NCBI RefSeq assembly: GCF_001083785.1
Contig: NZ_LAVL01000010.1
Location: 1-64,000, forward strand
DNA length: 64,000 bases
Source: Nonomuraea sp. SBT364
Lineage (GTDB): Bacteria > Actinomycetota > Actinomycetes > Streptosporangiales > Streptosporangiaceae
Direction of reading: 5' to 3'
Below the pieces are notes generated by a model. It saw only the letters and a list, made by a program, of their open reading frames with translations, searched no databases and had not been told where the DNA came from. Shown here one piece after another: positions 7,819-16,354 of the stretch (the first letter of the stretch is position 1; each line of letters begins with the position of its first letter). Both the position numbers and the translations under genes were made by a program.

Positions 7819-9017
7819 ACGACCTCCAGGGAAGGGATGGGGAAGACCAGCCGGCCGCCCCACTCGTGGACATAGGAGAGCTGCCCGGCCAGTTCCTCGC
7901 GCAGGTTCCAGGGCAGGACGAGCACGTAGTCGGGCCGGTCCGCGGCGATCCGCGCCGGATCGAGGACGGGCACGCGGGCCCCCGGCGTGAACCTGCCGTG
8001 CTTGTACGGGTTGCGGTCCACCGTGTAGGCGAGCAGGTCGGGCCGGACGCCGCAGTGGTTGAGCAGCGTGTTGCCCTTGCCCGGCGCGCCGTAGCCGACC
8101 ACGGTCTTGCCGGCCTCGGCCGCGCCCACCAGGAAGCCCAGCAGGTCGCGCCGGACCTTGGCGACCCGGGCCGCGAAGTCGACGTAGCCGGAGAGCTCGT
8201 GCAGCCCGGCCGCCTTCTCCAGCGCCAGCACGTCCGCCACGCGCGGGCCGGGCTCCCCCGACGGCCTGGCCCACAGCCGGATCGAGCCGCCGTGCGTCGG
8301 CAGCAGCTCCACGTCCACCAGCGTGAGCCCGCCGGAGGCCAGCGCCCGCTGCGCCGAGGCGACCGTGTAGTACTGGAAGTGCTCGTGGTAGATCGTGTCG
8401 TACTGGTTGCCCTCGATGAGCGTGAGCAGGTGCTGCACCTCGATCGACACCCAGCCGTCGTCGGCCACCAGCGTGCGCAGCCCCTCGGTGAAACCGATCA
8501 CGTCGGGGATGTGCGCGTAGACGTTGTTGGCCACCACGTAGTCAGCCCTGCCGTGCTCGGCCACGACCTGCCGGGCGCTCTCCGGGGTCAGGAAGGCGGT
8601 GACCGTCGGCACCCCGCGCTTCCTGGCCGCCTCGCCCACGTTCACCGACGGCTCCACCCCCAGGCAGCGCACACCCCGGTCGACCACGTGCCGCAGCAGG
8701 TAGCCGTCGTTGCTGGCCACCTCCACCACGAACGCGTCCGGCTTCAGGTCCAGCCCGGCCACGAACGAGCGGGCGTGTTCCACCCACGACGTCGAGTAGG
8801 AGGAGAAGTAGGCGTAATCGGTGAACGTTTCCTCAGGGGTGATCAGCGGCGGGATCTGCGCCAGCCAGCACGCCGTGCACACACGCAGGTGCAACGGGTA
8901 GGTGACCTCGGGCTCGTCGAGCTGCGCGGCGGTGAGAAACCGCTCGCAGGGCGGCGTGGCACCCAGGTCGACCACCGAGGTGAGGTCGCCCGATCCGCAT
9001 AACCGGCAAACAATCAT
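7815..9017 (-). CDS. SAM-dependent sugar C-methyltransferase
   Basis: The 400-residue protein matches the nucleotide-sugar C-methyltransferase architecture of the TylCIII/NovU type. There is an N-terminal zinc knuckle (C4, C7, C47, C50), a central SAM-binding domain (VVEVASNDGYLL) with VQHLLTLIEGNQYDTIYHEHFQYY, and a C-terminal Rossmann-like domain (VVGYGAPGKGNTLLNH). Such enzymes add a methyl group to a keto-sugar nucleotide, producing a branched-chain sugar. The ATG at 9017 is chosen because it immediately precedes the zinc motif. It is the first gene of the leftward operon and is divergent from the RmlC-like gene across about 53-62 bp that must hold both promoters. Confidence 0.9.
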   Translation of the reverse strand: MIVCRLCGSGDLTSVVDLGATPPCERFLTAAQLDEPEVTYPLHLRVCTACWLAQIPPLITPEETFTDYAYFSSYSTSWVEHARSFVAGLDLKPDAFVVEVASNDGYLLRHVVDRGVRCLGVEPSVNVGEAARKRGVPTVTAFLTPESARQVVAEHGRADYVVANNVYAHIPDVIGFTEGLRTLVADDGWVSIEVQHLLTLIEGNQYDTIYHEHFQYYTVASAQRALASGGLTLVDVELLPTHGGSIRLWARPSGEPGPRVADVLALEKAAGLHELSGYVDFAARVAKVRRDLLGFLVGAAEAGKTVVGYGAPGKGNTLLNHCGVRPDLLAYTVDRNPYKHGRFTPGARVPVLDPARIAADRPDYVLVLPWNLREELAGQLSYVHEWGGRLVFPIPSLEVV

Positions 9018-9079
9018 TCGCACGCTCCAAGGCCGTCGGATATTTCGCTCGGACAGGCGCACTCGTTACTGTGCGCGTC

Positions 9080-9652
9080 ATGGATCCCCTCGGCATCGAC
9101 GGCGCCTGGTGTCACACGCCCCGCGTCCACACCGACCCGCGTGGCGCGTTCCTGGAGGCGTTCCGGGCCGCCGACCTGCCGCGCTCGTTCGACGTGGCCC
9201 AGGTGAACTGCTCGGTATCCGCCCGGGGGGTGCTGCGCGGCGTGCACTTCGCCGACGTCCCGCCGAGCCAGGCCAAGTACGTCATGTGCGTGCAGGGCAG
9301 CATCATGGACGTGGTGGTGGACCTGCGCACCGGCTCGCCGACGTTCGGCCGGTGGGAGGCGGTGACGCTGGACGACCGGGAGCGCCGGGCGGTGCTCATC
9401 GCCGAGGGGCTCGGCCACGCCTTCCAGGCCGTGAGCGAGCAGGCCACGGTCGTCTACCTGTGCTCCCAGCCGTACAATCCGGGCCGCGAGCACGGCGTGC
9501 ACCCGCTCGACGCGGACCTGGCCGTCACGTGGAGCCTGGAGCCGCTGCTGTCGGAGAAGGACGCGGCCGCGCCCACGCTCAAGGAGGCGCTGGCCGCGGG
9601 GACGCTCCCCGACTTCGAGGCGTGCCGGCGGTTCTACGCGACGACGCACTGA
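9080..9652 (+). CDS. rmlC: RmlC-like dTDP-4-keto-sugar 3,5-epimerase
   Basis: A cupin protein of about 190 residues with RmlC family landmarks: RGVLRGVHF (active-site His), QAKYVMCVQGSIMDVVVDLR, SPTFGRWEAV, EGLGHAFQAVSEQATVVYLC and a Tyr in the following strand. RmlC epimerises C3 and C5 of dTDP-4-keto-6-deoxyglucose. Because the C-methyltransferase is adjacent, a 3- or 5-only epimerase for a different sugar is also possible. It is the only plus-strand gene in the locus, and its 3' end overlaps rmlD by 19 bp tail to tail. GTG at 9071 is an alternative in-frame start; ATG at 9080 is used here. Confidence 0.85.
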   Translation: MDPLGIDGAWCHTPRVHTDPRGAFLEAFRAADLPRSFDVAQVNCSVSARGVLRGVHFADVPPSQAKYVMCVQGSIMDVVVDLRTGSPTFGRWEAVTLDDRERRAVLIAEGLGHAFQAVSEQATVVYLCSQPYNPGREHGVHPLDADLAVTWSLEPLLSEKDAAAPTLKEALAAGTLPDFEACRRFYATTH

Positions 9653-10491
9653 CGGCCCGCCTTCCCCGCCAGCACCGGCCAGGCGGCGTGCAACGCCTCC
9701 CGCCAGTGCCGCATCGGCTCGCACCGGGTGCCGGCCAGCACGCTGTAGGCGGGCCGCGCCGCGGGGCGGGGGAAGGCCGTGGCGGGCACCGGGCGCACCC
9801 GGCCCGGGTCCGCGCCGAGCAGTGTGAAGATCTCCGTGGCCAGGCCGTGCCAGGTGGTATCGCCCGAGCTGGTGCCGTGGTAGATGCCCGGCGGCAGGTC
9901 CGACTGCGCCAGCCTGACCAGGAAGTCGGCCAGATCGGCCGACCAGGTGGGCTGGCCGCGCTGGTCGGCGACCACGTCCACGAACGGGCGGCTCCCGGCC
10001 AGCTCGATCATCGTGCGGACGAAGTTGCGCCCGGCCGCGCCGTACAGCCACGCGGTGCGCACCACGTAGTGGCCGTGCTCCAGCGCCGCCCGCTCACCGG
10101 CGAGCTTGGTGCGGCCGTAGGCGTTGAGCGGCGCCGTGGGCGCGTCCTCCCGGTACGGCAGCGCGCCGGCGCCGTCGAAGACGTAGTCGGTCGACAGGTG
10201 CAGCAGCCGCGCGCCCGTGCGCTCGCACACCTCGGCCAGCGTGCGCACCGCGTGGCCGTTGACCGCCAGCGCCTCGGCCTCGCGCGTCTCCGCCTCGTCC
10301 ACGGCGGTCCAGGCGGCGCAGTTGACCACCACCCTGGGCCGGTAGGCGGAGACGAAGTCGCGCACCGCCCGGGGGTCGCGCAGGTCCAGCTCGGACCGGC
10401 CGAGCGCGAGCACCGGCTCGCCGGTCACCCCGATCCTGTCGAGGACGTCGGCGGCCAGCATGCCGCCACCGCCCGTGATCAGCCACCTCAT
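9634..10491 (-). CDS. rmlD: dTDP-4-dehydrorhamnose reductase
   Basis: A 285-residue short-chain reductase with the N-terminal RWLITGGGGMLAADVL dinucleotide loop, DYVFDGAGALPYREDAPTAP and the catalytic YGRTK motif. These match RmlD, which reduces dTDP-4-keto-L-rhamnose to dTDP-L-rhamnose with NAD(P)H. GIYHGTSSGDTTWHGLA is a further family block. The ATG at 10491 overlaps the rmlB stop (ATGA), indicating coupled translation. The product would be a sugar donor for the glycosyltransferase of this locus. Confidence 0.92.
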   Translation of the reverse strand: MRWLITGGGGMLAADVLDRIGVTGEPVLALGRSELDLRDPRAVRDFVSAYRPRVVVNCAAWTAVDEAETREAEALAVNGHAVRTLAEVCERTGARLLHLSTDYVFDGAGALPYREDAPTAPLNAYGRTKLAGERAALEHGHYVVRTAWLYGAAGRNFVRTMIELAGSRPFVDVVADQRGQPTWSADLADFLVRLAQSDLPPGIYHGTSSGDTTWHGLATEIFTLLGADPGRVRPVPATAFPRPAARPAYSVLAGTRCEPMRHWREALHAAWPVLAGKAGRQCVVA

Positions 10492-11417
10492 GCCCCGGCC
10501 CACCAGTCACGGTTGTCGGCGTACCACCGCACCGTGTCACGCAGGCCCTGCTCGAACGGGATGCCGGGCGCGTATCCGAGCGCGCGCAGCTTGCGGTCGT
10601 CGAGCGAGTAGCGGCGGTCGTGGCCCTTGCGGTCCTGGACGGGCTTGACCATGGCCCAGCTGTGGCCGCACGCGTCCAGCAGGCGGCCGGTCAGCTCCTT
10701 GTTGGTCAGCTCGGCGGTGCCCGCGATGTGGTAGACCTCGCCGCGTTTGCCGACCTCGGCGACCAGGCGGATGCCCGCGCAGTGGTCCTCGACGTGGATC
10801 CAGTCGCGTACGTTGCCGCCGTCGCCGTAGAGCGGGACCTTGCGGCCGCGCAGCAGGTTCGTGACGAACAGCGGGATGAGCTTCTCCGGATACTGCCTCG
10901 GGCCGTAGTTGTTGCCGCACCGGGTGATCGACACGTCCAGCCCGTACGTGATCGCGTACGAGCGGGCGATGAGGTCGCCGCCCGCCTTGGCGGCCGCGTA
11001 CGGCGACCTGGGCTGCAGCGGGGCGGACTCGTCCCACGAGCCGATGTCGATGGACCCGTACACCTCGTCCGTCGACACCTGCACCACCTTCGGCACGCCG
11101 GCGTCCAGGCACGCCTGCAGCAGCGTCTGGGTGCCGAGCACGTTGGTGCGCACGAACTCCGCGGCGCCGTCGATCGAGCGGTCCACGTGCGACTCGGCGG
11201 CGAAGTTGACCACCAGGTCGTGGCCGGGCACCACCTCGGCCAGCAGCGCCGCGTCGCAGATGTCGCCGTGCACGAACGTGTGCGGCGCGCCTTCGAGGTT
11301 GGCCCGGTTGCCCGCGTAGGTGAGCTTGTCCAGCACGGTCACGTCCGCGCCGGCCAGCCCGTGGACGAAGTGCGAGCCGATGAAGCCCGCCCCGCCCGTC
11401 ACCAGGATTCTCTTCAT
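10488..11417 (-). CDS. rmlB: dTDP-glucose 4,6-dehydratase
   Basis: The 309-residue protein has the NAD-binding TGGAGFIGSHFV, STDEVYG with the catalytic residues of 4,6-dehydratases, YAAAK and NNYGPRQYPEKLIP. RmlB converts dTDP-glucose to dTDP-4-keto-6-deoxyglucose, the branch point for rhamnose and other deoxysugars. ATG at 11417 is preferred because homologues begin at M-K-R-I-L-V-T-G-G; the open frame extends further but encodes no family sequence. The gene is followed by rmlD with a 4-bp overlap. A GC-rich inverted repeat (CCCCGG/CCGGGG, 11436-11456) lies 19 bp before the start. Confidence 0.93.
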   Translation of the reverse strand: MKRILVTGGAGFIGSHFVHGLAGADVTVLDKLTYAGNRANLEGAPHTFVHGDICDAALLAEVVPGHDLVVNFAAESHVDRSIDGAAEFVRTNVLGTQTLLQACLDAGVPKVVQVSTDEVYGSIDIGSWDESAPLQPRSPYAAAKAGGDLIARSYAITYGLDVSITRCGNNYGPRQYPEKLIPLFVTNLLRGRKVPLYGDGGNVRDWIHVEDHCAGIRLVAEVGKRGEVYHIAGTAELTNKELTGRLLDACGHSWAMVKPVQDRKGHDRRYSLDDRKLRALGYAPGIPFEQGLRDTVRWYADNRDWWAGA

Positions 11418-11622
11418 CGGTGACTCCCGAGAAGGCCCCGGACTCCGGTCCCGGGGAGGAATCGGGAGCGTGGGAAGGCCGTCAAGGCGTGAGCGGTGCG
11501 GTGACCCTGCGGAGTTCGCGGCACAGCGTCTCCCTTCACTGGTTGCTTGCGGGCGTTCGAACGGTCTGGTGACACCCAGGCCAGGCTGCCGGACCCCCCG
11601 GCCGGCGTCGATGATCGCCTGG
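11418..11622. other. Gap between rmlA and rmlB
   Basis: This 205-bp stretch separates two genes of the same direction in an otherwise tightly packed series. It contains a CCCCGG/CCGGGG inverted repeat at 11436-11456 close to the rmlB start. No convincing ORF was seen. It may carry a separate promoter or attenuator for rmlB-rmlD, but no -35/-10 pair could be assigned with confidence. Confidence 0.35.
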
Positions 11623-12690
11623 TCAAGAGGAGATCTGCACCTTGCTGTGATCACCCAGCACGAGACGGTGAGCTCTGGGCGTGTTGGGAGCCGGGGTGAC
11701 CTCGACGTCGTGGCCGATGAGCGACGACTCGATCCGGCCCACTCCCTCGATCGACGCCCGGGGCAGCACGATCGAGTATTCGATCTCGCTGCGGGTGATG
11801 GCGCACCCGGCCCCGATCGAGGTGAACGGGCCGACGTAGCTGTCGCGGACGACCGCGCCGGCCCCGATGATCGCCGGGCCGACCAGCCGCGAGCGCTCGA
11901 CCACCGCGCCCGGTTCGACCAGGACCCGGCCGATCAGCTCGCTGGCGCCGTCGACCGAGCCGAGCACCCCGGCCTCCAGCGATTCCAGCACCAGCCGGTT
12001 GACCTCCAGCATGTCGGTGACGTTGCCGGTGTCCTTCCAGTAGCCGGTGATGACCGACGACTCGACGGGCAGCCCGGCTTCGAGCAGCCACTGGATGGCG
12101 TCGGTGATCTCCAGCTCGCCCCGGCCGGACGGCTTCAGCTCGGCCACCGCCTCGTGCACGGCCGGGGTGAACAGGTAGACGCCGACCAGCGCCAGGTCGC
12201 TCTTCGGGTGGGCCGGCTTCTCCTCAAGGGCGATGACCCGGCCCCGCCCGTCGAGCTCGGCGACCCCGAACTGCCGGGGGTCGCCGACCCGGGTGAGCAT
12301 GATCTGCGCGGCGGGCCGCTCCCGGGAGAAGCGGTCCACCACGTCGCTGATGCCTCCCACGACGAAGTTGTCGCCCAGGTACATGACGAAGTCGTCGTCG
12401 CCGAGGAAGTCCCTGGCGATGAGCACGCCATGGGCCAGCCCGAGCGGCGCCTCCTGGCGCAGGTAGGTGACTTCCAGCCCGAAGGCGGAGCCGTCGCCGA
12501 CCGCCGCCTCGATCTCCGCGTGGGTGTCGCCCACGACCAGGCCGAGCTCGCGGATGCCGGCCGCCGCGATGGCCTCCAGCCCGTAGAACAGCACGGGCTT
12601 GTTCGCGACGGGCACGAGCTGTTTGGCCGAGGTGTGGGTGATGGGCCGGAGCCGTGTGCCCGACCCTCCGGCGAGCACGAGTGCTTTCAC
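11623..12690 (-). CDS. rmlA: Glucose-1-phosphate thymidylyltransferase, long form
   Basis: The GTG at 12690 gives 355 residues starting at the TTP-binding loop KALVLAGGSGTRLRPIT. GLAHGVL, YLGDNFV and GYWKDTGNV are further nucleotidyltransferase blocks. Unlike the short 290-residue RmlA, it carries about 100 extra C-terminal residues of left-handed beta-helix hexapeptide character (GPAIIGAGAVVRDSYVGPF). This is the long form seen in actinomycete antibiotic-sugar and surface-glycan pathways (StrD-like). It makes dTDP-glucose for rmlB. The start lies 2 bp after the sugar transferase stop, so the two are probably co-transcribed. Confidence 0.9.
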   Translation of the reverse strand: MKALVLAGGSGTRLRPITHTSAKQLVPVANKPVLFYGLEAIAAAGIRELGLVVGDTHAEIEAAVGDGSAFGLEVTYLRQEAPLGLAHGVLIARDFLGDDDFVMYLGDNFVVGGISDVVDRFSRERPAAQIMLTRVGDPRQFGVAELDGRGRVIALEEKPAHPKSDLALVGVYLFTPAVHEAVAELKPSGRGELEITDAIQWLLEAGLPVESSVITGYWKDTGNVTDMLEVNRLVLESLEAGVLGSVDGASELIGRVLVEPGAVVERSRLVGPAIIGAGAVVRDSYVGPFTSIGAGCAITRSEIEYSIVLPRASIEGVGRIESSLIGHDVEVTPAPNTPRAHRLVLGDHSKVQISS

Positions 12691-12692
12691 GG

Positions 12693-14147
12693 TCAGTAGG
12701 CCCCTTCTCCACGGGTGACGACGGACCAGGTCTTCCAGAGGATCTGCAGGTCCAGGATGAGGGACCAGTTCTCCACGTATCGCAGGTCGAGGCGGACCGA
12801 CTCCTCCCAGGACAGGTCGGATCGGCCGCTGACCTGCCACAGCCCGGTCATGCCCGGCTTGACGACCAGGCGGCGGCGCACGTCGGTGCCGTACTGGGCG
12901 ACCTCCTCCGGCAGCGGCGGGCGGGGGCCGACGAGCGACATCTCGCCCCGGACCACGTTGAGGAGCTGCGGGAGTTCGTCGAGCGAGTAACGGCGCAGGA
13001 ACGCTCCGACGCGGGTGATCCTTGGATCGTTCCTAATCTTGAAGAGCACCCCGTCGAACTCGTTCGATTCGATCAAGGAGCCCTTGAGGCGCTCGGCATC
13101 GACCACCATGGTTCGAAATTTCACCACCCGGAACTCTTTGCCCCGCCTGCCCACTCTTGTCTGGTGGAACAGCGCCGGGCCCTTGCTGGTGGTCCGGATG
13201 AGCAGCGCGATCGCCAGCAACGGCAGCGCCAGCAGCAGCACCGCCGCCCCCGCCACCACGCGGTCGAACACGCTCTTGACGAACTGCCGGGCGCCGTCGA
13301 ACTCGGGATGCTCCACGTGCAGCAGCGGCATCCCGGCCACCGGCCTGATGCTGATGCGCGGCCCCGCCACGTCCATGAGCGCGGGCGCCACGAACAGGTC
13401 GGTGCGCGTGGTCTCCAGGCTCCACGCGAGCCGGCGCAGCGCCGACCCGTCGAGCTCCGGGCAGGCCAGCACGGCCACCGCGTCGGCCCGGGTGTGCGCC
13501 ACGACCTGCGCCACCTCGGCGAAGTCGCCCAGGACCGGGATCCCGTCCAGGTCCGCGTCCATCCGGTCCCGCGGCAGGCAGGCCCCCACGACCCGCATCC
13601 CGTGGTACGGCTGGCGGCGGAACTGCATCACCAGGTCGAGGATCGACTCCCGATGCCCGACCGCGATGACCTCGCGCATGTAGTCGCCGACCGCACGGCG
13701 GCGGTGCAGGCGTTTGCGCATCCGATATCTGAAGTACAGCGTGGAAAGCAGCGCCAGAGGCAGCATCGCCATCACGAAGCTCCGCGCGATCGCGGTCTGT
13801 GTGGCATATGCGCCGATGGCGACGGCGGCCATCAGTCCCACCCCGCCGTTGAACACCGCCTTGAACTCGTCCGTTCCCTCGCCGTTCGCGCGCTGGCGAT
13901 ACGCGCCGCCGATCATGAGCGCCGCCGGCCAGGCCGCCACCAGGGCGAATCCCAGCAGGAACTCCTCCGTCGGAATGTAGGCCCCGTAGAGCAGCCGGAC
14001 GCTCAGCACGCAGACGCATGCCAGCAATGCGCAGGTCGTGTCCCCCGATAACAGAAGCCGTAGATACGCTCGCGTCCAGATGCTGGACGCATGGCGTGGC
14101 ACGGCTTCGAGGAGCACGACAGCGGACCCCTCAGTCCCCACCCTCAT
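12693..14147 (-). CDS. Polyprenyl-phosphate sugar-1-phosphate transferase (initiating)
   Basis: A 484-residue protein in two parts. The first has about five membrane helices and a CoA-binding-like domain (residues 1-270). The second is the bacterial sugar transferase domain with a membrane anchor (residues 275-310), the catalytic block VVKFRTMVVDAERLKG, and RYSLDELPQLLNVVRGEMSLVGPRP. It resembles WcaJ/CpsE enzymes, which put the first sugar-phosphate on undecaprenyl phosphate at the cytoplasmic membrane. It is the first gene of the rmlA-rmlD operon, so the locus starts with the committed step of glycan synthesis. Confidence 0.92.
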   Translation of the reverse strand: MRVGTEGSAVVLLEAVPRHASSIWTRAYLRLLLSGDTTCALLACVCVLSVRLLYGAYIPTEEFLLGFALVAAWPAALMIGGAYRQRANGEGTDEFKAVFNGGVGLMAAVAIGAYATQTAIARSFVMAMLPLALLSTLYFRYRMRKRLHRRRAVGDYMREVIAVGHRESILDLVMQFRRQPYHGMRVVGACLPRDRMDADLDGIPVLGDFAEVAQVVAHTRADAVAVLACPELDGSALRRLAWSLETTRTDLFVAPALMDVAGPRISIRPVAGMPLLHVEHPEFDGARQFVKSVFDRVVAGAAVLLLALPLLAIALLIRTTSKGPALFHQTRVGRRGKEFRVVKFRTMVVDAERLKGSLIESNEFDGVLFKIRNDPRITRVGAFLRRYSLDELPQLLNVVRGEMSLVGPRPPLPEEVAQYGTDVRRRLVVKPGMTGLWQVSGRSDLSWEESVRLDLRYVENWSLILDLQILWKTWSVVTRGEGAY

Positions 14148-14403
14148 AGCACCACCCAGAACTCTTGTGCACCGCGTTAACGTGACGTTCCTTGAACCTC
14201 ATGGGTTGACAAGACCCCATGCACAATCAAGGGCGGCGGCCCCCACTAAAGAGTAAAGATCCAACTTGTAATGGGGAATATCGACTTTTGGCCACAAGTG
14301 GACGGCCGACAGCCCGCACCAGGGCTTGACGGAACGGTCCACAAGTGGTGCACACCGGTACGGGAAATGTGAGGTTTACGCCGGTATTCCGGCAGGTGAC
14401 GCG
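14148..14403. promoter_or_regulatory. Probable promoter region of the polysaccharide operon
   Basis: This 256-bp stretch upstream of the sugar transferase has no supported gene and is visibly more AT-rich than its surroundings, especially 14165-14290. Transcription of the minus-strand operon must begin here. Candidate hexamers exist on the minus strand (for example TTGTCA, read from 14216-14211), but no pair with good spacing was found, so no precise promoter is claimed. Confidence 0.4.
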
Positions 14404-14754
14404 CTAGTCGTACTCAAGATCCGGCAATGCGGATGGCGGATCGGGGCTTCGCCAGACGACCACAACGCCGTCATGCGCCGAATCGGATGCCGTCGTCAGC
14501 CGGTCCAGGTCGAAATCAGGGAGATAGCGGAGCCGCGCGAGAAAGGTGGCGTCCGTGGCCGAACGCGGCACCACGCACCCCTCGCCGTCGCGGTCGAGCA
14601 GGATGTAGAGGACGTCGGCCTCGGGCTCGGTGACCACACGGACCTCCACCACGTCCTCCCATGCGAGGGCCTCGACGCTCCCGTCCGCGTAGTGACGGGT
14701 CACGCCCTCCTCGGTGACATACACATAGGAGTCCGGCATTGGTTCGCCGTGCAT
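14404..14754 (-). CDS. Hypothetical small acidic protein
   Basis: A 116-residue acidic protein (YVYVTEEGVTRHYADGSVEALAWEDV onward) of no family I can name. The N-terminal half has alternating hydrophobic strands like a small PH-like or beta-sandwich fold (VTRHYADG, LAWEDVVEVRVVT, DVLYILLDRDG). No signal peptide, membrane segment or cysteine motif is seen. It sits alone between the polysaccharide locus and the GntR gene with gaps on both sides. The codon pattern is typical of the genome, so it is probably real. Confidence 0.65.
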   Translation of the reverse strand: MHGEPMPDSYVYVTEEGVTRHYADGSVEALAWEDVVEVRVVTEPEADVLYILLDRDGEGCVVPRSATDATFLARLRYLPDFDLDRLTTASDSAHDGVVVVWRSPDPPSALPDLEYD

Positions 14755-14805
14755 GGCCGCGATTCTTGCGAGTTACGGGGCACTCCCGCAAGGGTTCGCG
14801 CGGCT

Positions 14806-15429
14806 TTACGAATGACCCCACGTATGGCTGAGGTGTGCCGCCACGGCCGCCCTGGCGACCTCCACAGGTCCTTCCGCGATGGTGTCGAGCAGTTCGCGGT
14901 GCTCGCGCACCAGCACGTCGCGGTCCTCGTACACCCGCCGCAGCCGTACCAGCCCGAGCCTCGTCTCGGCGGCCAGCGCCCCGTAGAGCCGCTCCAGCCT
15001 GGGGCTGCCGACCGCCTCGATCAGCGCCTCGTGCAGTGCCATGTGCTCGGCGACCGACTCCGACCAGGGCGCGTCGGCGGGCAGCGCCGCCATCCTGGCC
15101 AGCGCCGCGTCGGCCTCCGCCACCCGCCGCCCGGCCACGGCCGTGGCCATCAGGTCCTCCAGCGGCCTGCGGACGAACATCAGGTCGTCCAGGTCCGCGA
15201 TCGTCACCTCGGCGACCTGGGCGCTGCGGTTGCGCTCGCGCCTGAGCAGCCCCTCGTGCACCAGCACGGCCAGCGCCTCCCGCACCGTCGGCCTGGCCAC
15301 GCCGTACGTCGCGGCGATCTCCTGCTCGGGCAGCGGCGTGCCCGGCTCGATCTCGCCGGAGAGCACCCTGCGGCGCAGCGCGTCGGCCAGCGCGCCGACG
15401 GCGGAAACGGGTCTGATCGGCAACGTCAC
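14806..15429 (-). CDS. GntR family regulator, FadR/FCD type
   Basis: A 207-residue regulator with an N-terminal winged helix-turn-helix (residues 10-65; PLPEQEIAATYGVARPTVREAL) and an all-helical FCD ligand-binding domain. The FCD metal-site pattern is visible in the pattern of histidines (EHMALHEALIEAVG, REHRELLDTI, AAHLSHTWGH). Such regulators bind small carboxylates or similar ligands. Its start lies 10 bp after the stop of the EamA exporter gene, so they form an operon. A matching TnGTnnnACnA operator lies at the start of that operon (see 16334-16354). Confidence 0.9.
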   Translation of the reverse strand: MTLPIRPVSAVGALADALRRRVLSGEIEPGTPLPEQEIAATYGVARPTVREALAVLVHEGLLRRERNRSAQVAEVTIADLDDLMFVRRPLEDLMATAVAGRRVAEADAALARMAALPADAPWSESVAEHMALHEALIEAVGSPRLERLYGALAAETRLGLVRLRRVYEDRDVLVREHRELLDTIAEGPVEVARAAVAAHLSHTWGHS

Positions 15430-15439
15430 GACCGCGACT

Positions 15440-16327
15440 CTAACGCGCCCCCACGGGCGCTTTCTCCGGTACGTCCGCCCGCGCCGTTCTCTCGGGCAGC
15501 GCCACGGCCACCAGGCTGACGCCGAGCAGGACGAGCCCGCCGATCGACACCGGGGCCAGCCGCTCGCCGAGCACCACCAGGCCCAGCAGCGCGGCGACGG
15601 CCGGCTCGGCCAGGGCCAGCGTGGCGGCCGTGGCCACCGGAGTGGTCCGCAGGCCGCGCCCGTACAGGAAGTAGGACAGGGCGGTGGTGCCCAGGCCGAG
15701 GTAGAGGACGGCGAGCAGGCCGAGCGGCTCGCCGAGCCAGCCGGCGCCCTGCCAGAGCAGGACCGGCAGCATGAGCGCGGCGGCGCCGCCGAACATGACG
15801 CCCATCACCGCGTTCGACGGGGTGCCGCCGGCGATGGCGCGAGCGGCGCTGACCGCGTAGAAGGCGTAGAGGAGGCCCCCGAGCAGGGCGAACAGTACGC
15901 CGGAGACCACCTGGCCACCGGCCTGCGCACCGCCGCCGGCGATCAGCGCCACGCACCCGGCCACCGCCGCCGCCGTAGCCGCCGCCCACCGCGCACTGGG
16001 CCGCTGACCGTGCATCAGCCAGGACAGCAACCCGGTGAACACCGGTCCGCTGCCGATCGCGACCACCGTGCCGATGGCCACGCCCGTGCGCCCGACGGCG
16101 GCGAAGAAGCAGAGCTGGTAGGCGGCGACCGCGACCGCGGCCACCAGCAGGCCGGGCCGCAACGCCTGCCGCAGCCCGGTGCGGGCGAGCAGGGCCAGCG
16201 CGGCGCCGCCGATGACGAGCCGGGCGGCGGCCAGCTCGACGGAGTCGGCCGAGACGAGCAGGCCCGCCGTGCCGGCCGTGCCCCACAGGACGGCGGCGGC
16301 GACGACGGCGAGGGGTCCGTTCTTCAT
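15440..16327 (-). CDS. EamA/DMT family transporter
   Basis: A hydrophobic protein of about 295 residues with ten predicted membrane helices in two homologous halves, the hallmark of EamA drug/metabolite exporters (AVVAAAVLWGTAGTAGLL; LAEPAVAALLGLVVLGERLAP). It probably exports a small metabolite. The ATG at 16327 is preferred over an in-frame TTG at 16345 because the TTG lies within a palindrome that looks like an operator. A leaderless transcript is possible since no good ribosome site is seen. The GntR gene follows 10 bp downstream and probably controls it. Confidence 0.87.
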   Translation of the reverse strand: MKNGPLAVVAAAVLWGTAGTAGLLVSADSVELAAARLVIGGAALALLARTGLRQALRPGLLVAAVAVAAYQLCFFAAVGRTGVAIGTVVAIGSGPVFTGLLSWLMHGQRPSARWAAATAAAVAGCVALIAGGGAQAGGQVVSGVLFALLGGLLYAFYAVSAARAIAGGTPSNAVMGVMFGGAAALMLPVLLWQGAGWLGEPLGLLAVLYLGLGTTALSYFLYGRGLRTTPVATAATLALAEPAVAALLGLVVLGERLAPVSIGGLVLLGVSLVAVALPERTARADVPEKAPVGAR

Positions 16328-16333
16328 ACGGAT

Positions 16334-16354
16334 ATTGTCTGACAACTAGACAAT
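16334..16354. promoter_or_regulatory. Candidate FadR/GntR operator
   Basis: The sequence ATTGTCT, 7 bases, then AGACAAT forms a perfect 7-bp inverted repeat just before the EamA gene start. Its left part reads TTGTCTGACAA, which fits the TnGTnnnACnA half-site pattern known for FadR-subfamily GntR regulators. Such a regulator is encoded two genes down in the same operon. The repeat overlaps the last codons of the upstream gene. Binding is inference. Confidence 0.5.

Noticed and set aside
1..14147. Secondary-metabolite (glycosylated antibiotic) cluster instead of polysaccharide
   Set aside because: Deoxysugar genes could suggest this, but Wzz, a flippase and an initiating polyprenyl-phosphate transferase are all present, and no polyketide or peptide synthase genes are in the window.
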